Assembly (NCBI GenBank): GCA_027922465.2
Contig: BQMF02000004.1
Coordinates: forward strand, 868,001 to 932,000
Reading direction: 5' to 3'
From: Turritopsis dohrnii
Lineage: Eukaryota; Cnidaria; Hydrozoa; Anthoathecata; Oceaniidae
DNA: 64,000 nt
Made by a program: the position numbers and the translations under genes. Positions 48,671-60,400 of the stretch are shown piece by piece. Within the stretch, counting starts at the first letter, position 1. Every line of letters starts with the position of its first letter. Under the pieces are notes generated by a model. That model did no database searches. It was given only the letters and a program-made list of their open reading frames with translations, and was not told the origin of the DNA.

Positions 48671-49393
48671 GGCTGACTTCTCTAAAGCCTCTTGAAACCT
48701 TTGATACTGTTTTAAAGAATCTCACGAAAACGTTTCACGACCTCAGTTTTTCTAAAACATGCATGAAGCAGACTATTTAACCATAGATATATGAAAAGTA
48801 TCTCTAATTATAACAAATCGATGTCAGTTCGCTCAAACAGAGGAAAAGAAATCTAAACGAAAACGAAGTGCTATTCTTTGTTCCACAAAACAACATACTA
48901 GCATCTATCATGTTTAGTCTGTGATAAAAACCGTTGCTACTATTAGTGGATATGTACAGTATGGTGTGATGACACCAGGTTTGTACAAGGATATGTTTAT
49001 CCTAGCTTTGTATCATCATTGTGGCAGCAGACATCAAGTGTACAGCGACTTTCAAACTGACGTCAATTTGTCGAAAAGCCGAGAATGTCTATTATGAAGC
49101 TATATCGGTGTCAAAATCAACGAGTCGATCTCGCGACCCGACGACTCGATGCTTCAATCAACAAGGCAATCAGCGGGTCGATTTCGCAACTCCACGTTTT
49201 GATTGAAGAGTCAATCGACTAAATCGCTCAAAGTTTAACGATTCAACTCGAATGATCGACTTAAAAACCCAACTATTACATGCAGATTTCTTCGTGGTGG
49301 TGTTACCATTGTAACATCATAACAGTTTTATAGGATATGGGAAAAGTAAAAAATAAGTAGGATACTACAGGAAAACTGCAGGAAAATGTGAAC

Positions 49394-49505
49394 AATCTCG
49401 AAGCCAGGGTCTCTTGCCTTTCCGATATACGGATAGCGCTCGCTAGGGTCTTCTTCGCCGCTATCCGTATATCGAAAAGGCAAGAGACCCTCTGTGTTCG
49501 AGGTT
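49394..49505. mobile_element. Foldback element with nearly full-length hairpin (112 bp)
   Basis: The left arm has CAGGGTCTCTTGCCTT then CGATATACGGATAGCG. The right arm is its inverse (CGCTATCCGTATATCG, then AAGGCAAGAGACCCT). The ends are AATCTCGAA and TTCGAGGTT. Only about 20 bp remain as a loop. It is the same family as 48593-48670. Confidence 0.7.
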
Positions 49506-49549
49506 TGAATTTTAAGGACACTTGTTATATGTTTCTATCTCACTAAATC

Positions 49550-49633
49550 GAACAAACGAACACTTAAAACGAACAAACGAACACTTAAAACGGAAAAGCG
49601 AACACTTAAAACGAACAAACGAACACTTAAAAC
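49550..49633 (+). repeat. 21-bp minisatellite, four copies
   Basis: GAACAAACGAACACTTAAAA plus C repeats four times (starts 49550, 49571, 49592 and 49613). Copy 3 varies at its beginning. It starts 45 bp after the foldback element. Confidence 0.9.
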
Positions 49634-51420
49634 GAAACCCAAAGACTAAACCAACGACCAATTGCGCGAACGGCTAAAACAAATGCCTCAAACGGACAGC
49701 GATTTATGACTCAGATCCCCCCTGATACCTAAAAATCCTCTATGTTTGCTAAGGTTCTGGTCACACTCTCCATAGTTTTATCATAGAAATATCTCAGTAT
49801 ACTATTTGAATATTTTAATGGTGTTCAGTCCCTTTTTAATTCCACTCTAAACTTCATACTTTATTTTTATTTTCTTTTTTTCTCAACTGATGTTTGGCTG
49901 CTCGTTTGTTATTTTGATGGCTTCATTCTGCTTGTTAGTTTAGAAATATATTTGATGAAGCCTTAGGATTTTTGTTTTTACTTGTTGATAAGACACTTCT
50001 ACTTTGTAGTTGACAGCCATTATATACGATTATGAAAGCAAGATTTATTTGTACTTTGACGAAATGAATAAAATGAATCATTGTATCATTGATACAAGTT
50101 ATATATATTACAACATCCTTCCAGAACACGTTATGTATAAATATTGGTTAATATGGCTCTCATTGAAATCATGAGAAAAAAACGAAGGTTCATTAGTAAT
50201 TTTAATCCTTTGCAATTATACATATGTCATGAATAAAATACATCAAGCTATGATTTGCAATCCGATTAAAATGTTAGAACTTTGAACATGTAATGATTAC
50301 ACGCCACACCCAGAGAGTAGTCACATCTGTCACCCGAATGTCAATAATCTAACCCGATTTTATCCGAAATTAAGAGCGAACAACGATTACGCAAATTTCG
50401 CGCGAAAGAAAAAAAATTTGAAAAGGGAAAGATGGAATGTTTATCTCTTTTTAGGGAGTATGTTCGGGAACTGCTCATGACCAGTGTGTATTTAGTAAAA
50501 CAACAGCTGTCATTTATCATTATGATGTAGCATAACAACATATTGAAATAGCAAAAGGGCTTAAGGTTAGATTTTTAATTAATGAGGATTTCGATAATAA
50601 TAGGCTTAAGGCATTTGGGACCATTTATAATTTCATTTTTATCCTACTCGTATCTTAGGGAAACAGAATTGACTTATGAGAAAATACAATCAACAACCAA
50701 TGAATGTGCTTATATTTTAAGAATCTTTTGTTGTGAAAGGGAGTTGTCGAAACTGTCTATCTCGACTATAATGTTGGCAGTTTCAGATATTTTTATCAGT
50801 CAAAAACAAAATTGGAATCAGGTAGCTTAACGGATAGTTTTTCACTTGGTAGCTTAATGAGAAATTAATCAAAAACAAGGACTGACTCTCTATTATAGAA
50901 AGGTTTGACATTCATTTTATACACCCTTATTTTTACATTCTTTACCACCAGGAGAAACTTTCATATCATGAGAGAAACTTTGAGATGTCTTTGGCATTTT
51001 TTTACAAAAGTTTGTCTTTTACTTTTCATCGTTACAGATTAGTGAAAGGTTAACTAGTGAATGCTTTTTTATACAAATGTTTTGTAAAACAAAATTATGG
51101 CTTCGAATTTTTCATTCAAAAGTTTGTAGAATTTATCTATATATGAATTTGCCAAACTCTATCCAAAAAACTTTTGTGAGGTTGTGCACTCATAGAAGTT
51201 TCTCTTGTGAAAGTTTCTCTCAATATATAAGAATTAATTTCATTTTCTATTTTATAAAATCAACTTTGGTAAATAGACTTGAAAAATATTTATCTGAAAT
51301 TTGACTATGTCTCGTGTCTTCACAAGGTTACCATTAAAATATTAAGAGACCACCACTGAATATTTTATGTCATTGTTTACTGTATTTTTTGGTGATTCTT
51401 TAATATTTTTTTTTCTTTAG

Positions 51421-54400
51421 CATTTCTGCAATGATGAAAAAGGGTCAACAAGAAACCGTATTAAATGATAAGCAAAAACGAAAAGAAAAGCAAGGTATAT
51501 ATATATATTTTATTTACACACAATTTATTCTCTGAGAAAATAGTATCTAGAATAAGTGTTGGGAATTCTTGCTAATATACTGCCTATATAATTTTCTTTT
51601 TCTTCGCCTCTTCGTGTTAATGTTTTTTGTCTTTAAATTCAACATGCAAGAAGCCACATTGTATAAGCAACACCCTTCATTCGGTTTCTGTTTACTTTGT
51701 TCATAAATTTATGAATTCATACCTCTTCCAGCAAACATCACCAGGTATATTCAAAGCTTAGAGAGGTTCATATTACAATTTGAGTTCATCGAACTTCCTT
51801 TCTTTCTAAACTGTTTTCTTACAGAAGTTGTTTGAAATAACGAGACATGAAGCAGTTGTTTCCTAATTTGACAAGGTTGAATATGAAGTTTTGATGAACT
51901 CTATTTGTTATATTGACTGTATATGTTATACTAAAGCATTCATAACACCAGATCTTAGGCTTTCCTTTAATTACGTTTTTATGAACCAAGCATTTGGAAA
52001 CAAAACTTTCTTTGTAATGATTCCAACCCCTGGTTTTGTATTTTGTATTTGTATCTGCTGTAATTCAAAGATATTCCCTTTTAACCAAGATAAACTTGGT
52101 AAACCTGGTCTCCATTGTCCCTCTGCTGGCTTCTCTGGTATTGATATTTCTAAATTCAAATCACTTTTTTCTGACTTTAACAATCTTAGTAATAATAACA
52201 TTGACCCCTTTGATGACCTTGCCATCAACAATATTAATTGCAAGTACTATGACGTGGATGCGTTTAAGTGCATTAAATCAAAATCAAAATCTCTCTCAGC
52301 TTTACATTTAAATATTGCCTCACTCAGCTACCACTTTGATGAACTTACTGCACTGTTAGCTCAAATGCAGCATAGTTTTGGTATTATAGCGATTTCCGAA
52401 CCTAGATTTAAACAACCTAACCCTACCTCCAATTACTGTCTTCAGGGTTATTCAGTAGAGCACACTCCTACTGAATCCTCAGCTGGGGGTGCTCTCTTGT
52501 ACATTTCCTATAAACTCACCTATAAACTACGTCATGATTTCCCTAAAATACTTTATAAACCAAAATTTCTTGAATCCATTTTTGTTGAAATTACCTTGCC
52601 TAAAAAGGCTAATATCATTGTTGGATCCATCTACAGACATCCCATGATGCCTGTGGATGAATTCAACAATGATTTCATCTCAAATCTGCTTGGGAAATGT
52701 AGCTCAGAAAATAAAACCCTTCTTTTGCTGGGTGATTTCAACATAGATTTACTCAAATCTACATTCATTCATATCTCCAATTGTCTAGACATTTTAGGCT
52801 CCCACTCAGTCTTGCCAACTATCATCTTCCCAACTAGAATAACAGCGAGCTCTAGAACACTCATTGATAACATTTTTATATCATCCTCAAACTATAACAT
52901 CCAATCAGGCAACCTTGTGTACAACATTTCTGATCACCTCCCTCAGGTTATACTTCTAAGGGATCCCAGCTCTTTTAATAATCCTAATATATACCAGTCT
53001 ATAAACGTGACTGGTCTAGATTTAATCGAGAACAATTTATTCTTGATTATCTAGATATTGACTGGAAAAGCATTCTTCAACTTGAGTCTGGCAATGTGGA
53101 TACCTCCTTTGACATTTTTTATATATAAAACAATAAATAATCTTGTAGATCAACATGTACCTCTAACTAAGCTGACCAAAAAACAACTTAAAACTTTATC
53201 CAAACCTTGGATTACTTCTGGCATTCGTAACTCAATTAATCGACGCAACACTTTGTTTAAGCTTTTCATGAAAACTAAAGACCCTACTCTGAAATCCTCG
53301 TACCACGAGGAATTCAGGAGGACAAGGAATTTGATTGTTACTCTCTGTCGCCGCAGCAAATTAAATTATTATACCAATTACTTTGAAGCAAATATGAAGA
53401 ACATTCGTAAAATTCTCAAGCAACTCTCCTAATAACTCTCCTCCAATTTCTCTCTCTATCAATGGTTCTATCTCTTCTGATCCCTCCATAATCTCAAATA
53501 CTTTTAATAACTACTTCTGTACCATTGCGGATACTATAAGGGCTAAAATCCCCTATACCTCAAAACACTTCAGTAATTATCTTAAACATCGTGGTGATTT
53601 TAATAGCTCATTTTTCATATGCCCAGTCTCTACTGTTGAAGTTATAGATCACATCTCTTCCATGCCTGATCACAAAGCCAATGGTCCTTATCACATCAAT
53701 ATCTTAAAACTTCTTAAATCTGATATCTCCTATCCACTCTCTAACCTAATTAATCTCTCTTTTAAGTCTGGCGTTTTCCCTTCTGCCCTCAAAATATCTT
53801 CAGTTACATCTGTTTTTAAAAATAAGGGATCTCCCCAAGAAGTTAGTAATTATCGCCCCATCTCTTTTCTCTCTAACATTGAGAAACTTTTTGAACAAAT
53901 GATGTACTCTCGTCTCTTGAAATTCCTTGAAAAATACAATATTTTATACACACGTCAATTTGGCTTTAGGAAGAGTCATTCCACTGATCATTCCCTCATA
54001 AACATTACCCAGCGCATACAAAACTCTCTTGACTCTGGTCAGTTTGTTTGTGGGGTGTTTGTTGACTTACAGAATGCATTTGATACTGTCGATCATGAAA
54101 TACTCTGTCATAAACTTTCGTATTATTATGGTATCCGTGGTATTGCTAACCTATGGTTTAGGTCATACCTTTCTTCAAGACAATAGTTTGTCTGTTTGTC
54201 TGGTTTCAAGTCAATCCTTGGCCCACTGCTGTTTCTGCTGTATATTAACGACTTACACCTAGCCATCCCTAACTCTGAGGTCTACCACTTTGCCGACAAC
54301 ACTAATCTACTAAATTTTGGTAATATCTTGAAATGACTCAACAAAAAAATTAATATAGACTTGAAACTTCTTTGCCATTGGCTCAATGCCAACAAAATCT

Positions 54401-57400
54401 CACTCAACACAACCAAAACTGAATTCATTCTATTCAGACACCAAACAAAACCTCTCAACTATGACCTGAAGATAAAAATTGGTGGTAGGAAACTTTACCC
54501 CTCCTCACATATTAAATATCTTGGTGTGATCCTTGATGAAAATCTTAACTGACGCCAACATGTCAGTTCCCTTGCAATTAGGCTGCGTAGAGCTAATGGA
54601 GCACTATGTAAATTAAGACATTATGTACCCAAACGTACCTTAATCTCTATCTATCATGCTATCTTTTCGTTACATCTACGCTATGCTTGTCAAATTTGGG
54701 GTCAGCGTGAGTCAACTAATACTAAACGCATCCTCGTACTACAAAAGGCTGCTGTCCAAATCCTAACCTTCTCAAATCCTATTGCACCCTCTCTCGGCCT
54801 CTTTTCAACAACCTTAAATTACTGAATATCTTTGACCTTGTCAAGTCATTGAATATTCTATTTATTCATCAAGCCTTAAATTTTAAACTCTCTCCCAGCG
54901 TTCATAGTACTTTCAATTACACTAAACTCTGTCATACTTTCAACACCAGAGGTAAGTCTCATGGGCACCTACATCAACCTTCAGTTAAAACTCAAGCATT
55001 TGGAATTGCTTCAATGAAATTCCAATCAATTATTTGCTGGAATCATATGCAAAGTCAATTTCCAAATCTTGATCTAGCTTTGCTAAACTATTCTCAACTA
55101 AAAACCTTAACCACAAAATTCTTATAGACATAATCGTAAAAAGATTCTCACACTAAGGTTCATTAGAATGAGCATAACTATTATCAGCAGGCGCTGGACT
55201 AACACAATAAAAGAAACTCGAAGTACAATAACAGTGTAAATAGAGCATTTTTCAAAACTTTTTCTACTAAGTCCGAAATAAAATTGAAGCTATTGTTTGC
55301 TCTATTCAACCCGAATAATAATTGCTCTTCTCTATCGTTATCTCTTCTCTACTGTAATCCCTAAATTTTTAATTTTTTTTAATTCTTCTCTAAAAAATTC
55401 TAATGTCAATGTCGGTTGAATAATGAAGGAACATTTATGTAAAACATTATTTTTTAAAAGAGAAACATAAATCCATCTAGTCTCTCTCTCCAGTAGTTTT
55501 GTTTCTCATACTTAAACCATTTTTGTTTTTTATCCAATACCTCAATTTCTTAATTTAGTTTATTATTTCTTTATTTATTAGGTAGCCACCCCCTTTGTTT
55601 AGTATTCACTATTGGGATGGTCTCCTGCCTTGACCTTATTATAATCCCATTTTCATTAACTTATTTATTGATTCATTCATTCATTCTCTACAATCTTCTG
55701 TAAGGCAGGATGCAAATAACGTTTTAAACTGATGAATCTAAAGTTGATTTTATAAAGGTGATTAGGGCTAACAAATTTCATCAAACCAACCAGTCTACAA
55801 ATGTGACTGGTCTACGTTTGACAAAACTAACTTCATTTTAGACTATTTTGACATTGACTGGGTTGAAAGACAAAAGCTGACTGATCGTGACGTGAACTTC
55901 TCTTTTACTAAATTCTTTACTGCAATTGATGGCCTTATTGATAAGCATCTCCCCCTTATCAAACTGAGAAAAAAAAATTCAAATTCTTATTAAAACCATG
56001 CATTACACCAGGGATTAAGAAGTCTATAATAACCAGGGATAAACTTTTAAAACAATTCATCAAAACAACTGATCCAACTAAGCTTCACAATGATTCTGTA
56101 AAATCTTCTCACTCTTCTTATTCCTTCTCCTTATCTATTGATGTCTCAATTACATCTAATCCTTCTATACTAAGTGATGCCTTTAACAACTACTTTTCAC
56201 TGTACCTTACACACCAAAACACTTCTCTTCCTTCTGAAGCAACCTGAAAGTTTCACTAAAACTCCTGTTAGTTACTCCTGATGAAATTACTAATTTAATC
56301 TTATTCTTACCTAATAAAAAGGCTAGTGGTCGTTATAGCATTGATGTAATCATTCTCAGCCTTCTCAAGCATGAACTCTCTGATTCTAAACCAATTATGT
56401 TACTGTATACGCTTTTTAACATTTAAATTACCTTTTAGTACCCCTCATTTAAATAGCTTTTTAAAACCAATTTTTTTTTACTTTTTGTAAATATTCTTCA
56501 TTTGTAAATAGCACTGATGATGGAAAGATTTCTGAAAAGCTTTTGCTAAATATTTTAAACTTTGTTGTTTTCTCTTTTTAAAATTACCACAATCTCTAAT
56601 CCTCTTCAAAAAATCTTTCTTTCTCCACTGGTGTGTTTCCTACCCTCCTTAAAACTTCTTCAGTGTTCTGGTCTACCAAAATAAAGTGTCTCCTTTGGAA
56701 ATATCTAATCACCACCCTATTTCACTTCAGTCCAACATTGAAAAACTATTTAGGAAAACTCATGTACTCTCACCTTTCTTCTTTTCTCAATCAACATAAA
56801 TATTTGTATGAAATCCAGTTTGGTTTCTGAAAAGGGCACTCTACTACTCATGCCTTAATCAATATCACTGAGTGAAAGCTCTTGACCAAGATCAGTTTGG
56901 TATTGGGATCTTTGTCAATCTCCAAAAAGCCTTTGGCACTGTAGATCACGAAATTTTATGCAAAAAACTTTCATACTGCGGAATTCGAGGCGTCACCAAC
57001 AGATGGTTTAGGTCTTACCTTTCCCAATTGCGTTGGAAAGTGCGACGAAAATATCAAAGCATCCAACGAAAGATATTCTGTCGGTACAAAGGTTTAAACG
57101 GTACATACCGAAATCCAAATCTCGAAAAGATGATAACGCGACGATCAGTGTTCGACTTCCTAGTACTGGAAGTATGTCGTTGGAGGAACAACGCGAATCA
57201 AAGTAGGTTGCGAAACTGCCGTCAAATCAGATGCCGAAGCCAACATCTTTTGATGTGATGAGAAATATTTTGTCAGGAGAGTTGGACGGCTGTTATGATG
57301 AACTGGTGTCAAAACACCGCCAAGACGCCAGACTGATACCGATGCGCCTACTCGTACACAGGCCTCCGTTCAGAATGCTGGTATATTAGGAAGACGCTTA

Positions 57401-60400
57401 TGAACGATCATTTGGCGGAGCGGAACGTGTTGGTGAATGTCGATACAGAGGTGTCAGGGACACTGCCTAGTGTGGATTTTCACATGGACACAAGTTGCAG
57501 TGAAGATCGTTCGTCAGCTGAATTCATTGAACGATATTCTGTGATAGCACATACTCTTATATCGAGTGTTTTCTGTCAGAAATATCCCAATCAACTCAGT
57601 GATCTAAGATATCTTTTATTCTGGCCTTAAACCGATTTTCCGATCCCTTTAGAAAAATTCCGATTCCAACCACTGTAGTGACTGTTTTGAAATGTTCCCC
57701 TTTCATGCTTTAATGCCAGCTTTTCCTTTAAGGTGATTCCCCCTAATTTTAAGCAAAAATTGTTGAAATTTTCGAATTTGGGAATGTGGCATTCCTACAT
57801 GTAAAATTTATCGTAGATTTCAATGTTGCAGTCAAAAGTCCTTACTTTTTGTGTTATGAGCTGTATTTTGACCCTATGTGCGAATTTGGTTCCTTAGCAA
57901 CGCTCTTAGACACCAAATAGCTTCCCATTTCCTCCTGTCATTTTCCAGGCAATTTAAATAGAAATGAAAAGAAAATATGACGTAGTTCTTGCACTTGCCT
58001 CGATGGGGCTTTTGGTCATGATTTTAAACACCAAAGCATATCTAGTTGATCTGAAAACTTGTAAGAAAGTCAACACAAAATAGTCAAGATTGACTATGGG
58101 TTCCCACAAACGTTATGAGAAAAGAAGATCAACAAAACGTAAGTACTACCCAAGGAAAAACTCAGTAGCCTCAGAAGAAATTAACAGTAGTTCAAGAAGA
58201 GGCAGATCTGGTTCCTGTAACACCAGTGCAGCCTAGTGGTGGTTGTGGTGAAGAAGAATCGTCTTCAAGAGCACTGGAAAATAATGCCATTGACTTTGAT
58301 AATAATGATCCTGCTTTATCAGTGAATACTATTTGTCATCAAGCAAACTGAGTTATGGGGCAAAGAGCAGTGAATCACTTAGTGCAATCAGCAAGAGACT
58401 TATAAGAGAACGTGTATACATGTCATCAGACTGGAATGAAATGACTAGGGACTTGACACGAGTCTCCTATACTAACGATCAAAATCTCTGGTAGCTTGTT
58501 CACTACAATTTTCAAATTTTTGAGTATGGACATGGATGGATGGATTAACATCATGGATTTTAAATCTAAGTGCACATACCACTGGGAGATGGCCAACTTT
58601 TATAGAGAGTTAAGATCGCAGCACAAATATCAGTAGTTTCAATTTTGTGACAATATTAAAATTAAATTCTGGAGGAATGTTTTCAAAGATAAATTCAAAG
58701 TTGCAAAAATAGATTTGCAAGAAATATTTTACAAAATCTATTTCAGTCAATTTGTTCCTGTGAAATTTTCTGACATTATTAATATATATATATCTTAGAT
58801 TACTGCATGTTTGCCTATCTTCTGGATCAGCGCTTCTGTGGCGATCCAGATAGCGGAAAAAGATTTTGCCAACTCATCAATGACTACGAGATTGAAGTTG
58901 ATCGAATATTTGGTAATTCAAAGCCAGATGATCAACCGATTCTTCATTGCATAATGGAGATGTTCACCAATACAGTGACGGCCAGAGAAAGAAGGAATTT
59001 GATGAACAAGATAAATAAACATCTTGAATCCTTTGAAAAGCCAGTAATAACCCCCAAGGAAATTTGTGCTTCGCCATATGTTAGAGGTTAGTTTGTTCTA
59101 AACGATTTCTTTGTTGTTTTGGTATTTATTATGACAGAAATATTTTCTTATTTATGTGAAAAGATGCTATGATATTAAGTGAATGATCTTTAATTTAGAT
59201 CTTAAAGATAGGGCAACTCGTTTTGAAGTCTTTCAGAAAATTTGCCAATCAGCCGGAAATGCATGGAGAGTCATCGGACACTTTCTATTGGAATTTCCGG
59301 CTATTACAAATAGTTCAATAAACAATCCTGATAAAGTTGAAAAAAGACTTCTCGATATACTTGAAAAATGGTATGAGTCTTCATCTCCTGGTGAAGCAAC
59401 CTGGCTGCATTTGAGAAAACTATTAGTATTCCTCAAGAAGCCAGGTCTGGTATCTGAAATTGAAGAGGAATGTAAGTTTGTTAACGTTTTCAATTAAGTG
59501 GTATTTTCGGTTTTATGTCTTAATTTAGTTCTTTGTGTCAGGTTTAATTTATTTGTGCATTGGGAGAAAAGTGTTGTCTGTAACCCTTTATATCTAAATA
59601 AAAATAAATAAAAGTTGTTTTGTTGCTTCAACAAATAAAAGCAATCGTTCCTTCAGAGATCTCCACAAACTTTGAATGTCCATTATATTGTTCCTTTTTG
59701 AAACGCTTGACATTATTGGTATGCCCATATGGTTGCATTATAAATTTAGACCTATTATGGATGACCTTTCTTAGTTTTTAAATGCCTGTTCTTTACTGTG
59801 CTACAGATCTGTTTTCAAATGTGAAATGTTTTTATATGTTTAGTGTTTTTCTGTTCTTCGGATAATTCGAATACATCGGATAAAGAAGAAGGTACGCTAT
59901 TATCTCCACTAATATATGGACCTTTTTGTTTCATATCTTGATGAGCATGAAAAAACTGCTTTTGAAATTGTATTTGGAGAAATTTTAAAGTTGTGAAGTA
60001 CGAGTAATAACTAAGAATGCCACTGATGTGTACTTCCAACTCATATCGTATTTTCCTTGCTTTCGGAAAATATGCAAGTAAAACTACATAGGATCCTACA
60101 AAATGTTTTGAGAATATTTCATAGTGTAAAAAATATTGTTGTTTTGACAAGAAAAGGTTTTGGAAGGCTGTTGAACCTTTTTTGAGAACAAGAGGAATAA
60201 AGGAAATGAATCTACACTGTCTTTGTGCGTACCTTTCTTATTTACATCGTCTTTGTGTATTAAGACTAGTTCAAAAAAGCGTTATTTCGAATGAATTTTG
60301 GGTTTCATATCATTACTGAAAACGGTTATTTTCTGTTTTTGCAGAAACTGCTTGTTGATAATTAACACAGTTATGCATGTATATTTTTTTTTGATTAGAC

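Larger units (their letters stand above)
46268..51420. other. Gene-poor region between RPL30 and the death-domain gene
   Basis: Apart from the repeats listed separately I see no exon with consistent splice sites and no RNA gene. Short frames are scattered and uninformative. Confidence 0.5.

Noticed and set aside
49550..49633. Regular short repeats resembling a CRISPR array
   Set aside because: Contiguous tandem units without unique spacers in a eukaryotic genome; a minisatellite.
59815..60150. 111-codon minus frame
   Set aside because: It lies in an intron of the death-domain gene, and shows no domain or splice support.
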